A stretch of 11,419 nucleotides of DNA from an uncultured Enhydrobacter sp. (GTDB lineage Bacteria > Pseudomonadota > Gammaproteobacteria > Pseudomonadales > Moraxellaceae). The notes under the pieces are model-generated. The model did no database searches. It worked only from the letters and a program-made list of their open reading frames with translations, and was not told the DNA's origin. The position numbers and the translations under genes were made by a program. Below are positions 1 to 8,256 of the stretch, one piece after another; within the stretch, counting starts at the first letter, position 1, and every line of letters starts with the position of its first letter. Location of the stretch: contig CAMIOS010000043.1 in NCBI GenBank assembly GCA_946222995.1, positions 1-11,419 on the forward strand, read 5' to 3'.

Positions 1-60
1 CTACTGATGAATATTTACCAAAATTAGTTTAGTTTTTTCTGTCGTGTGCAGAGAATTATT

Positions 61-564
61 TTATTGTTTGACAGGCTCGGCGGGCATAAATTGTGGCTGA
101 TTGGTATTGGCACCATTGGCTTGGTGCTGATTTTTTAGCGATTTGGCAACCTCAGGTGGCATATAGTTTTCGTCATGTTTGGCAAGTACTTCTTTGGCGG
201 TAAATGTTTGTCCTGTCATTTCGCCTGTGGCTATCACGCCCGAGCCTTCGGCAAATAGGTCTGGTAACGTGCCTTGAAACGCTACAGGCACGGTTGATTT
301 AAAATCGGTGATTTTAAATTTGATAATCGTTGGGTCAGCTTTATCCCGTTCTACACTGCCCCTTACCACCATGCCACCTGCACGAATACGGGTATCTTGT
401 GGGGCTTTGCCTTGGCTGATCGCGGTGGGGTCATAGTAATAATCCGTTTTTTGGCGTACAGCATATAACACCAAGGTGACTGCAACGATCGCCCCTAATA
501 ATGTTGCCATAACCCACATCATTTTTTTTTGTCGGACTGCATTCATCGCCATTTGATTGCTCAC
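61..564 (-). CDS. ccmE: Cytochrome c maturation haem chaperone CcmE
   Basis: CcmE is the membrane-anchored periplasmic chaperone that binds haem covalently after loading by CcmC/CcmD and passes it to the CcmF/H ligase. The 167 residues show a short basic cytoplasmic N-terminus, one signal-anchor helix (about 16-37), then an OB-fold periplasmic domain. The haem-attachment motif HDENYMPPE lies at 130-138, giving His130 and Tyr134 as the expected haem ligands. The tail after about 145 is rich in Q, N and P, as is usual. The family is typically about 150-165 residues. The start given is GTG at 564 with no good ribosome site. ATGs at 552 and 546 are in frame, and a weak GTGAG stretch stands 7 bases before the 552 ATG, so the protein may be 4-6 residues shorter. 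It is the last ccm gene in the window. Identity is near certain; the exact start is not. Confidence 0.96.
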   Translation of the reverse strand: MSNQMAMNAVRQKKMMWVMATLLGAIVAVTLVLYAVRQKTDYYYDPTAISQGKAPQDTRIRAGGMVVRGSVERDKADPTIIKFKITDFKSTVPVAFQGTLPDLFAEGSGVIATGEMTGQTFTAKEVLAKHDENYMPPEVAKSLKNQHQANGANTNQPQFMPAEPVKQ

Positions 565-731
565 TTATGACTGTTTGGCTTTTAATTTTTTGATTAAATA
601 GATGGGTAAGGGATCATATTTTACCCAAATATGTATTTTTTAAATATGTTTATTATAACCTATTTTTAGGGGAAACGATGAGTGATATTTTTGGCTTCAT
701 TGATCGATGATCTATTAAAATTTTGAGGCAT
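565..731. other. AT-rich ccmD-ccmE intergenic region with possible internal promoter
   Basis: This gap is 167 bases long, which is large for an otherwise compact operon. On the minus strand a perfect TATAAT lies at 657-652 but lacks a convincing -35 box. Between it and ccmE is a small inverted repeat, GGGTAA (604-609) with TTACCC (621-626), not followed by a T-run, so it is not a clear terminator. An 8-base direct repeat AAATATGT also occurs. It may be a secondary promoter or an RNA-processing region for ccmE. No gene is supported here. Confidence 0.3.
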
Positions 732-932
732 TTATTTTGCTTGACGTCGATTGCGTTGGCTTTGTCGAGCTTGTTGGGTAGTAATATCTCGATAGGTTTT
801 TTGGCGTTGCACACGGCTATATAAAATAATGCCGACAATACAAGCAAAGGTTAACGCATAGCTTGTCCAGACATAAACACCATGTTTGCCCATTGCGATG
901 AAGTCGGCAAAGCTATGAAAATACGGGGCCAT
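732..932 (-). CDS. ccmD: Haem exporter protein CcmD
   Basis: CcmD is a small single-pass inner-membrane protein that stabilises the CcmC-haem-CcmE complex and is needed to release holo-CcmE from CcmABC. The 66-residue product has the family layout: a short N-terminus with the MGKHGVYVW stretch (about 14-22), one hydrophobic helix (about 22-39), then a highly basic, glutamine-rich cytoplasmic tail. The ATG is only 3 bases after the ccmC stop. Its ribosome site AGAGGA (minus strand, 944-939) overlaps the end of ccmC and stands 6 bases from the ATG, so translation is probably coupled. Sequence conservation in this family is low; the call rests on size, topology and position between ccmC and ccmE. 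Confidence 0.92.
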   Translation of the reverse strand: MAPYFHSFADFIAMGKHGVYVWTSYALTFACIVGIILYSRVQRQKTYRDITTQQARQSQRNRRQAK

Positions 933-935
933 GTC

Positions 936-1730
936 TTATCCTCTTTTTGCCAAACGATGGCATTCATCAATCACCCATTGCTTGTTACTTTCTCGTTGCA
1001 AAATCAAGGTATTGGTGCGATAAATTGCCAATGCCGCCACTAAAAAATAACCACCGAGCATCATGATCAGTAACGGTAGCCACATACTCGCTGGCATTTT
1101 TGGTGCTTGGGTCACGGTAAATGTCGCCCCTTGGTGTAAGGTATTCCACCAGTTTACCGAATATTTGATAATAGGCAAATTTACCGCCCCGACAATCGAT
1201 AAAATGGCTGCCGCCTTACCACGACTAGCCGTGTGTTCAAACGCAGCAAACAATGCCATTACCCCTGCATACAAAAACGCCAAAATCAGCATAGAAGTTA
1301 GACGTGCATCCCATACCCAGTAGGTGCCCCATGTCGGCTTTGCCCAAATTGAGCCTGTAACAAGGCTTAGGACGCATAAGATAAAGCCAATCGGGGCAAT
1401 AGCTTGGGCGACAAGGTTGGCGGTTTTGATTTTCCAAACCAAAAAGATGACGCCCAAAATCGCCATGCCTAAATAAATTGACATGGCTAGGCTGGCGGTG
1501 GGTACATGAATAAAAATTATACGGTAGCTGTTGCCTTGTAGATAGTCAGGCGGTGCAAATGCCAACCCCCAAATCGTGCCAATAGCAAGCAATATCAAAG
1601 CAAGCATAGCGAGATATTTAACCCACGGGGCAAATATGCGGTAAAACTCTTTGGTGCCAACAGTCTTTAAAAAACCTTGCCACAAGCGGCTTAATAAGCC
1701 TTGGTTTTGGGTAGAGGGGTTTTCTGCCAT
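936..1730 (-). CDS. ccmC: Haem exporter/haem lyase component CcmC
   Basis: CcmC is an integral inner-membrane protein of the haem-handling family that presents haem on its periplasmic face and attaches it to CcmE. The 264-residue protein has six predicted membrane helices. The tryptophan-rich WWD motif lies at 134-144 (WGTYWVWDARL), and the two conserved haem-ligand histidines are seen at His75 (in IHVP) and His199 (in TLHQG). Compared with the E. coli protein it has a longer N-terminal cytoplasmic extension. The ATG at 1730 has only a weak AAAGG stretch upstream. The gene overlaps nothing and is followed after 3 bases by ccmD. A 136-base gap separates it from ccmB. The motif set makes the assignment secure. 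Confidence 0.97.
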   Translation of the reverse strand: MAENPSTQNQGLLSRLWQGFLKTVGTKEFYRIFAPWVKYLAMLALILLAIGTIWGLAFAPPDYLQGNSYRIIFIHVPTASLAMSIYLGMAILGVIFLVWKIKTANLVAQAIAPIGFILCVLSLVTGSIWAKPTWGTYWVWDARLTSMLILAFLYAGVMALFAAFEHTASRGKAAAILSIVGAVNLPIIKYSVNWWNTLHQGATFTVTQAPKMPASMWLPLLIMMLGGYFLVAALAIYRTNTLILQRESNKQWVIDECHRLAKRG

Positions 1731-1866
1731 TGCGGAATTTTGCCTTTAACGTTGCCACTTTTATTGCCAGTTTGATGCAAAGTGTATTAAACTAACTAAC
1801 CCAATAGTTTACTCGATTTTTACCAAATTTTCATCTTTAACTTAATGCTGTTAAACTAACGGCTGT
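1731..1866. other. ccmB-ccmC intergenic gap
   Basis: This gap of 136 bases contains no gene. It carries a 10-base direct repeat TTAAACTAAC (1787-1796 and 1851-1860) and an AT-rich inverted repeat TTTAAC/GTTAAA (1836-1841 and 1850-1855). A weak minus-strand promoter can be proposed (TTAACA at 1854-1849, 16 bases, GAAAAT at 1832-1827), but the -10 match is poor. The ccm genes on both sides probably still share a transcript. Confidence 0.25.
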
Positions 1867-2547
1867 TTAGCTTAACCACGCCAATTTTAGGCTATACGCA
1901 ATCACAAATGGCGTGGCAATGACCGCAAAAATACTTCCTGCCAACAGTAATGCCAAAATCGGCAAACCATTCATACCCATCGCAAACTGCCCTACCGCCC
2001 CTGTGGCAAATATCAGCACAGGCAATTGCATTGGCAATGCAATCAGTGGTACCAGTACTGCGCCACTTTTAAGCGATAAGGTCAAGCTACTGGCAATCGC
2101 CGACAGACACAGCAAAATCGGACTACCCACCACAATCGAGGCACACAACGCCACACTTTCTTGACCCGTCAGCCCAAATAACGGCATTGCCAAAAACGAT
2201 AACATCGCCACCATGCCCGCACTGGTGAGCCAATGCACCGCCAACCGCACCAATACCCATTGCGGTAACGACGCTCGAGCAACGATTAATTGAGCAAGCG
2301 TGCCATTGTCCAGCGCAGGACGGAATAAATTGTCCATTCCCATAATCAGCGACAATACTGCTGCTATCCACACCGCAGGCACACCTAATTGCTTAAGTAG
2401 CTTTGGCTCGGTGCCCATTGCCAGCGGAAATAGGGTAATAATAATTAAAAATAGCACCAACGGATATAGCCATTGCACTTTATTTTGCTGTTTGATTTGC
2501 CATTCTCGACGCCATAGCGAGGCAAAATCAATGGTGGGATAGGTCAT
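1867..2547 (-). CDS. ccmB: Haem exporter permease CcmB
   Basis: CcmB is the membrane subunit of the CcmAB ABC complex, which uses ATP hydrolysis to release haem-loaded CcmE from CcmC/CcmD. The 226 residues (close to the usual 220) form about six membrane helices at roughly 27-45, 55-72, 103-124, 132-155, 162-185 and 196-218. The cytoplasmic segment LFRPALDNGTLAQL (74-87), between helices 2 and 3, corresponds to the family's conserved loop next to the ATPase. The N-terminus has the WRREW stretch typical of CcmB. The ATG lies 11 bases after the ccmA stop with a strong AGGAG ribosome site (minus strand, 2556-2552) overlapping that stop, so A and B are translationally linked. Confidence 0.96.
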   Translation of the reverse strand: MTYPTIDFASLWRREWQIKQQNKVQWLYPLVLFLIIITLFPLAMGTEPKLLKQLGVPAVWIAAVLSLIMGMDNLFRPALDNGTLAQLIVARASLPQWVLVRLAVHWLTSAGMVAMLSFLAMPLFGLTGQESVALCASIVVGSPILLCLSAIASSLTLSLKSGAVLVPLIALPMQLPVLIFATGAVGQFAMGMNGLPILALLLAGSIFAVIATPFVIAYSLKLAWLS

Positions 2548-2558
2548 TGCTTTGCTCC

Positions 2559-3212
2559 TTAAACCATGTAGCCAGTCAAATCAAGTTGGCTATTTGCTAC
2601 CGCGACTGCTTGATGGCTGGTCAATAATACCGCCCCACCCGCTTGGGCAAAGTTATAGAGAAGCTGCTCCATCTTTGCCACCATCGCCACATCAAGGGCA
2701 GTTAATGGCTCATCAAGTAGCCAAAAGGGAAATGACACAACCTGTCGAGAACCAAACCACAAACGGCAAAGCCCGACTCGCCTTGTCTGCCCCGCCGAGA
2801 GTTGATAGCACACCACATTTTCAAAACCTGAAAGCCCCACCCAGTCTAACGCTTGTTCAAGTTCATCAGCGGTTGGTTTGATACCATACAACGCCAATAA
2901 AAACCGTAAATTTTGCTCAACGGTAAGCTGTAAATGAATCCCGACTTGGTGAGCGATATACAGCGGTTGTACGGGCAAGTTTTTTTCACCTTGCCAAAAC
3001 ACCTCACCGTCTAGTATCGGAATCAAGCCCGCCAACTGCATGATAAAGGTGGTTTTGCCGGTGCCATTTTCACCAATTAAATGGCAAATATCGCCTCGAT
3101 TGAGGGTCAAATTGACCCCCTCGCACAGGGCAAATTCACCACGTTGCACCGTGATGTTTTGGCAATCTAGCAGAGGGTTAGATGACAAGGCTTGGGTCGC
3201 TATCGCTGACAC
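2559..3212 (-). CDS. ccmA: Cytochrome c biogenesis ATP-binding protein CcmA
   Basis: CcmA is the cytoplasmic ATPase of the CcmAB transporter-like complex in System I cytochrome c maturation. The 217-residue protein has all the ABC signatures: Walker A GENGTGKTT (47-55), signature LSAGQ (138-142), Walker B FWLLDEP (163-169), D-loop ALD (172-174) and H-loop His200. This length is normal for CcmA. The start is GTG at 3212, preceded by a GGGG stretch about 5 bases away. No ATG is available before the first conserved strand, so the GTG is favoured. It is the first gene of the ccm cluster; an extended -10 box lies about 35 bases upstream. Confidence comes from the motifs plus the adjacent ccmBCDE. 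Confidence 0.96.
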   Translation of the reverse strand: MSAIATQALSSNPLLDCQNITVQRGEFALCEGVNLTLNRGDICHLIGENGTGKTTFIMQLAGLIPILDGEVFWQGEKNLPVQPLYIAHQVGIHLQLTVEQNLRFLLALYGIKPTADELEQALDWVGLSGFENVVCYQLSAGQTRRVGLCRLWFGSRQVVSFPFWLLDEPLTALDVAMVAKMEQLLYNFAQAGGAVLLTSHQAVAVANSQLDLTGYMV

Positions 3213-3245
3213 AGTTTCCCCACAAGGTTATTGGCTAAAAGCGTT

Positions 3246-3255
3246 ATTATATACC
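3246..3255 (-). promoter_or_regulatory. Candidate promoter of the ccmABCDE operon
   Basis: On the minus strand, upstream of the ccmA GTG, the sequence TGGTATATAAT can be read as an extended -10 (TG, one base, TATATA at 3253-3248) or as a perfect TATAAT at 3251-3246. No good -35 is found at 16-18 bases; a TTGTCA further upstream is 26 bases away. It is the only promoter-like signal before ccmA. Confidence 0.4.
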
Positions 3256-3312
3256 AAACCGTGATTTTTATCGCTTTTGACAATCTTTGGATATAGGGAA
3301 AGGATGATTGAG

Positions 3313-3358
3313 CACGTTTATAAAGCGTGAGACTTGATAGGGATGCCAAATAAACGTG
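3313..3358. repeat. 8-bp inverted repeat with 30-base spacer
   Basis: Perfect arms CACGTTTA (3313-3320) and TAAACGTG (3351-3358) enclose 30 bases, between the end of the pRiA4b-like gene and the ccm promoter region. There is no T-run after either arm, so it is not an intrinsic terminator of ordinary form. It could be a paired operator or a weak hairpin that protects the 3' end of the upstream transcript. Confidence 0.45.
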
Positions 3359-3376
3359 AACCACAATAGTTTAAGC

Positions 3377-4156
3377 TCAGATATTACCAAAATCACCGTT
3401 ACTCATTACCATAAACATCGCTTTGTCTTTTTCGATGGCTAAGGGCGTTAATTCAACGGGGTCATCTAAGTCATTAAAAGGCATAATTAATTGTTCGTTG
3501 AGCATTGGCTCTAATACCAATGTTTCTGATAAATCCCGATAGGTCATGGTTTTTTCACCCATCATCTGGAGTTCGGGATTGGCAAGTGACATCACCAAGA
3601 TACCGATTTGGGCGTCAGGATTTTCGTCAATTTGTTGCCAAACCGATTCTTCGTCGTCATCATATTGCGGTGGGGCTTCACCCACGCCTGTGATTTCGCC
3701 AAAGACTGGTTCATCTACTTGATAATCTTCAATATATCGGGTATGCAAGGCATAAATTTTTTCGATACGGATACGGTGTATCCAGTCATCGCCAAAGTCA
3801 AACCAGTAATAAATCAGGTCTTTTTCTTTTAAACTGGCATCTTGTAGGCGGTAGGTGGTGGCATCTTGATAGGTTTTTTCGTCGTATTCGCTACCCATGC
3901 CAACGATGTCTTGGTCAGCACAGTCATAAAGGGTTTTTATGCCTGTGACTTTTTTGTCACGAGTCAGATAAAAGCGGTACATATGCGGGTCGTAGCGTTC
4001 AAAGGCTTCAAAAATTTGGTAATGAAGCTGTTCAAAGGTGGCCTTTTCGGACAGTTCGATAATACGATGAAGCTTGGTCATCGGCACTTTACGGTTAAAG
4101 TCGAGGGATACTTTAAGGCGGTATAGGGTGATTTTATCGGATTTGGATTTTGGCAT
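3377..4156 (-). CDS. Plasmid pRiA4b ORF-3 family protein, function unknown
   Basis: A soluble protein of 259 residues with no signal peptide or membrane segment. Its N-terminus (YRLKVSLDF at about 12-20), the leucine and aromatic-rich stretch where the family places its first helix (about 40-55), and the central FDFGDDWIHRI block (119-129) match the pRiA4b ORF-3-like domain (Pfam PRiA4_ORF3). The C-terminal third is acidic. The family is widespread on plasmids and chromosomes and its biochemical role is not established, so none is assigned. The ATG at 4156 is chosen because AAGAGA stands 9 bases before it; an in-frame TTG at 4180 would add eight residues but has no ribosome site. A private promoter overlapping the purL terminator suggests independent expression. 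Confidence 0.82.
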   Translation of the reverse strand: MPKSKSDKITLYRLKVSLDFNRKVPMTKLHRIIELSEKATFEQLHYQIFEAFERYDPHMYRFYLTRDKKVTGIKTLYDCADQDIVGMGSEYDEKTYQDATTYRLQDASLKEKDLIYYWFDFGDDWIHRIRIEKIYALHTRYIEDYQVDEPVFGEITGVGEAPPQYDDDEESVWQQIDENPDAQIGILVMSLANPELQMMGEKTMTYRDLSETLVLEPMLNEQLIMPFNDLDDPVELTPLAIEKDKAMFMVMSNGDFGNI

Positions 4157-4188
4157 AATGCAATTTCTCTTGGTTGGCAATTAAAATA

Positions 4189-4218
4189 ATCATACCAAAA
4201 AGCAATAGGCGGTGTAAA
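4189..4218 (-). promoter_or_regulatory. Promoter of the pRiA4b-like gene inside the purL terminator
   Basis: The minus strand reads TTTACA (4218-4213, five of six -35 bases), an 18-base spacer, then TATGAT (4194-4189), with TG two positions before the -10 (extended -10). Transcription would begin near 4182, about 25 bases before the ATG at 4156. The -35 box coincides with the terminator loop of purL. Confidence 0.55.
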
Positions 4219-4227
4219 ACCGCCTAT
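4197..4227 (-). terminator. Intrinsic terminator of purL
   Basis: A perfect 9-bp stem, ATAGGCGGT (4205-4213) with ACCGCCTAT (4219-4227), has a 5-base loop. On the minus strand it is followed by TGCTTTTT. It lies 45 bases after the purL stop. Stem quality, GC content and T-run all fit an intrinsic terminator for purL. Confidence 0.85.
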
Positions 4228-4272
4228 GTCTGCAAATAAATTAATAAAGGTAAGATTGTGAAGTTTCATCGC

Positions 4273-7200
4273 TTAGCGCAAAAACGCCCGTGCATTTCTA
4301 AACATCCGCATCCACGCGCCATCTTCATTCCACGCATCTGGCTTCCAACTATGGTTATACGCCATCAAATTGCGCTCAGGATGTGGCATCATCAAGGTTA
4401 CTCGCCCATCGGTGCTACAAATCCCCGTCACGCCTTGCGGTGAGCCGTTTGGATTAAGCGGATAATGCTCGGTTGATGTGCCGTGACTATCGACATACCG
4501 CATCACGATTTGCCCATGCGCCGTCATCCCTGCAATGTCATTATTCGATAACGTCGCAAAGCCCTCGCCATGTGCCACCGCAATCGGCAAGATACTGTCC
4601 TGCATGCCTTTGAGTAGCACCGACTTGGTACGCTCGATTTTCACATTCACCGTACGCGCTTCAAATCGAGCCGATTTATTGGCGATAAAACGTGGGAAGT
4701 TCTCCGCGCCAGGAATTAAGTCTTTTAGCTGGCTCATCATCTGACAGCCGTTACACACGCCAAGCGAAAAGGTTTCTGGACGCGTGAAAAAGCGTACAAA
4801 TTGCATGCGAAGCTCGTCATGGAACAATACCGATTTTGCCCAGCCAGAGCCAGCACCCAATACATCGCCATAACTAAAACCACCACACGCCACCAACCCG
4901 TCAAAGTCACGTAAATTAACGCGACCTTTTAGCAAGTCACTCATGTGGACATCGACTGCTTCGAGTCCTGCCCGTTTAAAACCTGCTGCCATCTCTAACT
5001 GACCGTTGACGCCTTGCTCCCGCAAAATGGCGACTTTTGGCTGTACCGTGCGGCTGTTAATGTAAGGGGCTTCAATCGCTTGATTCAGGTCATAATTGGC
5101 TTGGGCGATTAAACCTTGATGCGATTTATCGGTGATTAAATCAAATGCTTGTTGTACGCATTCGGGGTTATCCCGGTTTTTGGCGATATGGTAGCTGACT
5201 TTGCTCCATTCTTGCTCAAGCTCGCTACGTTCAAAACGTAAATTTTGCGTTGCCGTTTGAATAATTAAGCTATCTTCATCCGTGCTTTGACCGATTAGGC
5301 TTAATAAGTTGCTTACGGCTGCTCTTTCAGCAAGCTCTAGCAATTCGGCAACCTTATCGGTTTTGATTTGAACCACAGCACCCAGCTCTTCAGCAAATAA
5401 CTGACCGAGCAAATTGTCATCACTTAATACCAATTTTACACCTTGACGACTGGTAAATTGCATTTCGGCAACCGTGGCTAGCAAGCCACCATCACCGATA
5501 TCATGATAAGCCGTAATCAAGCCTTGCGTGTTGGCTTGTTGGATAAAGTTAAAGAAGTTGATCAGATCCTGTGGGTCATCAAGGTCAGGGCATGTATCAC
5601 CGAGTTGGCTCATGGTTTGGGCAAGGATTGATCCACCCAAGCGGAATTGACCTTTTGACAAGTCTAAGCGGTAAAGGGCGGTTTCGCCCAATTCTGCACT
5701 TTTTAACAATTCTGGAGTTAGGGTTTTCGTCACATCTTGCACAGGGGCAAACGCGGTGATAATCAGTGACATTGGCGAGACTACTGATTTATTACCGCTT
5801 TCATCTGACCAGTTGGCACGCATGGATAAGCTGTCTTTGCCCACCGGAATAGCAATGCCAAGTGCAGGGCAAAGCTCTTCGCCCACCGCTTTTACCCCTT
5901 CAAACAAGGCTTGGTCTTCTTTATCTTCGCCACAAGCCGCCATCCAGTTTGCCGATAGCGTAATATCTGAAAGCTTGGCGATATTCGCCCCTGCAATGTT
6001 GGTAATAGCCTCACTAACCGCAAGACGAGCTGATGCCGCAGGATTAATCAAAGCAACAGGGGTACGTTCACCCATACTCATGGCTTCGCCGGTCATCGGC
6101 TTGCCATCAATCGGTAGTAAGGCAGATGCGGTTACCGCACAGTCCGCTACCGGTACTTGGTAACGTCCGACATATTGATCACGCACAATCATACCCGTGA
6201 TTGAGCGGTCACCAATACTGATTAAGAATGATTTACTGGCAACCGTTGGGTGACGCAGTACATCTTTGACCGCTTCTTTCACATCGACTTTTTCTAGATT
6301 TAAAGCGGTTAAATTTGGCGTACTACGAGTAAAGGAACGCTGCATTTTTGGTGTGCCGCCAAGTAGCACTTGTAATGGCATATCGACAGGTTGTTGGTTA
6401 CCTTTCGTGTTAAGTAATGGGTCATTGACAACTAATTCACGCACTTCGGTCGCTTCGCCCAATATCGCATACGGACAACGCTCACGCTCACAGATACTGT
6501 CAAATAGCTCACGGCTTTCTGGGCGGATTGCCAATACATAACGTTCTTGGGCTTCGTTTGACCAAATCGCCATGGGCGACATCCCATGCTCAAGCGATGG
6601 CACTTTACGCAAATTTAGTACCGCACCGAGTTCATGGTCATTGACCAGCTCTGGCATGGCGTTTGACAGCCCACCGGCACCCACATCATGGATTGAAACG
6701 ATGGGATTTTTATCTTCGTCCGCATTATTCCCTGCCATCGCCCAACAACGGTCAATCACTTCTTGACAGCGACGTTCCATCTCGGCATTGTCGCGTTGTA
6801 CTGAGGCAAAATCTAAGCCTTCATCCAGCTCACCGCTATCAACCGATGACGCCGCACCACCGCCCAAACCAATTTGCATGGCAGGGCCACCCAATACGAT
6901 GAGCAGATCACCTGCTTGAATCGGATTTTTCTCGACAAAATTGCGTTTGATATTGCCGTAACCGCCGGCAATCATAATTGGCTTGTGATAGCCACGCATT
7001 TGGCTGCCGTCTTGTTCGGCGGAGGTGTCAAGCTGAAACGAGCGGAAATAACCAACTAGATTTGGACGACCAAATTCATTGGAGAACGCCGCACTGCCAA
7101 GTGGGGCTTCGGTCATAATTTGCAACGCTGATGCCATACGCTCTGGTTTGCCGTAGTCAGCGGTTGAAACTTTGCCCTGCTCTTTTGGATAAGTTTCCCA

Positions 7201-8256
7201 TTTTTCGGGCATTTCCGGCAAATGTAAATGCGACACATGAAAACCCGCTAGACCTGCTTTTGGCTTACCACCACGACCGGTTGCGCCTTCGTCACGGATT
7301 TCACCGCCCGAGCCTGTCGCTGCTCCCGAATAAGGGGCAATCGCCGTTGGGTGATTGTGGGTTTCGACTTTCATCAGGATATCAATCGGCTCTTGGTGAA
7401 AATCGTATTCCAAGTGATTGTTTTCTGAATTCAATAAAGGATAAAAACGCTGTCCATCATGTCCTTTGACCACGGCGGCATTGTCTTTATACGCCGATAA
7501 AATGTCATTGGGGTTTTGCTGGAAGGTATTTTTAATCATGCCAAACAGTGATTTGGGTTGCACTTTACCATCAATCGTCCACTCGGCATTAAAAATCTTG
7601 TGACGGCAATGCTCCGAGTTGGCTTGGGCAAACATCATCAGCTCAACGTCGGTTGGATTGCGTTTTAACTCATTGACATAGGCATTCATCAAGTAGTCGA
7701 TATCTTGGCTTGATAACGCAAAGCCGAATTCACGGTTAGCAGCCTCTAACGCTTCACGTCCTTTGCCCATCACATCAACATGATTAAGCGGCGCTGGCTC
7801 ATGGTCATCAAACAGGTGTTGCGCTTTTGCCAAATCATAAAACAAGCTTTGGGTCATGCGGTCGTACAACATCATTTCGATATCATGCGGTAGCTTTTCA
7901 GGTAAATTGTCACCCACAAGCGTATAAGCGACCAATCGTTCAACTCGCTCAATCGCCACATTACAGTTATTAAAGATATCCGTCGCTTTACTCGCCCAAG
8001 GGCTAATCGTGCCAAACCGTGGGCTGACGATAATTTGTAGTTCGCCTTGCTCCACTTTAACCAGTTCAATCTCATCACCGTGATTGAGTAAATCCACTGC
8101 TTTTTTATAGTCATGTTCGGCTAAATCTTTGGAAAAAATGTAGACTTGTTGGCTTTTTAAGCCAGTTATTGTAAGGTTGGTTTTTTGACTAAGTGAATTG
8201 AGCAGTTTGGTAGTTTGAAAATCGGTTAAAAATGGGTGTCCAGCGATGATAGTCAT
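4273..8256 (-). CDS. purL: Phosphoribosylformylglycinamidine synthase PurL
   Basis: PurL converts FGAR, glutamine and ATP to FGAM, the fourth step of de novo purine synthesis. This is the large single-chain form (1327 residues; E. coli has 1295). It has an N-terminal PurS-like domain, a linker, a duplicated AIRS-like synthetase core and a C-terminal glutaminase domain from about 1073. Visible motifs are NSEHCRHK (213-220), THNHPTA (from 299), GSGGEIRDE (315-323) and GGPAMQIGLGGG (455-466). The glutaminase nucleophile Cys1168 lies in GVCNGCQ, and His1292 and Glu1294 in PHPER complete the triad. The ATG at 8256 is preferred because GGAAG lies 6 bases upstream; the longer reading from TTG at 8280 lacks such a site. 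It is transcribed alone, between its own promoter and terminator. No damage or frameshift was seen. Confidence 0.98.
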   Translation of the reverse strand: MTIIAGHPFLTDFQTTKLLNSLSQKTNLTITGLKSQQVYIFSKDLAEHDYKKAVDLLNHGDEIELVKVEQGELQIIVSPRFGTISPWASKATDIFNNCNVAIERVERLVAYTLVGDNLPEKLPHDIEMMLYDRMTQSLFYDLAKAQHLFDDHEPAPLNHVDVMGKGREALEAANREFGFALSSQDIDYLMNAYVNELKRNPTDVELMMFAQANSEHCRHKIFNAEWTIDGKVQPKSLFGMIKNTFQQNPNDILSAYKDNAAVVKGHDGQRFYPLLNSENNHLEYDFHQEPIDILMKVETHNHPTAIAPYSGAATGSGGEIRDEGATGRGGKPKAGLAGFHVSHLHLPEMPEKWETYPKEQGKVSTADYGKPERMASALQIMTEAPLGSAAFSNEFGRPNLVGYFRSFQLDTSAEQDGSQMRGYHKPIMIAGGYGNIKRNFVEKNPIQAGDLLIVLGGPAMQIGLGGGAASSVDSGELDEGLDFASVQRDNAEMERRCQEVIDRCWAMAGNNADEDKNPIVSIHDVGAGGLSNAMPELVNDHELGAVLNLRKVPSLEHGMSPMAIWSNEAQERYVLAIRPESRELFDSICERERCPYAILGEATEVRELVVNDPLLNTKGNQQPVDMPLQVLLGGTPKMQRSFTRSTPNLTALNLEKVDVKEAVKDVLRHPTVASKSFLISIGDRSITGMIVRDQYVGRYQVPVADCAVTASALLPIDGKPMTGEAMSMGERTPVALINPAASARLAVSEAITNIAGANIAKLSDITLSANWMAACGEDKEDQALFEGVKAVGEELCPALGIAIPVGKDSLSMRANWSDESGNKSVVSPMSLIITAFAPVQDVTKTLTPELLKSAELGETALYRLDLSKGQFRLGGSILAQTMSQLGDTCPDLDDPQDLINFFNFIQQANTQGLITAYHDIGDGGLLATVAEMQFTSRQGVKLVLSDDNLLGQLFAEELGAVVQIKTDKVAELLELAERAAVSNLLSLIGQSTDEDSLIIQTATQNLRFERSELEQEWSKVSYHIAKNRDNPECVQQAFDLITDKSHQGLIAQANYDLNQAIEAPYINSRTVQPKVAILREQGVNGQLEMAAGFKRAGLEAVDVHMSDLLKGRVNLRDFDGLVACGGFSYGDVLGAGSGWAKSVLFHDELRMQFVRFFTRPETFSLGVCNGCQMMSQLKDLIPGAENFPRFIANKSARFEARTVNVKIERTKSVLLKGMQDSILPIAVAHGEGFATLSNNDIAGMTAHGQIVMRYVDSHGTSTEHYPLNPNGSPQGVTGICSTDGRVTLMMPHPERNLMAYNHSWKPDAWNEDGAWMRMFRNARAFLR

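Noticed and set aside
653..847. Minus-strand open frame overlapping the end of ccmD
   Set aside because: It is out of frame with the clear ccmD product, has no family resemblance, and runs into AT-rich non-coding DNA.
2552..2881. Plus-strand open frame of 109 codons opposite ccmA
   Set aside because: It is wholly antisense to the ccmA signature and Walker B region and its product is low-complexity and rich in P and S. It is a shadow of ccmA.
4157..4180. TTG start adding eight residues to the pRiA4b-like protein
   Set aside because: No ribosome site precedes the TTG, whereas AAGAGA stands 9 bases before the ATG at 4156 and lies inside the proposed extension.
5756..6163. Plus-strand open frame of 135 codons opposite purL
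   Set aside because: It lies antisense to intact, well-conserved PurL coding sequence, has no ribosome site or recognisable domain, and its product looks like a reversed coding shadow. The frames at 7131-7469 and 6266-6541 were set aside for the same reason.
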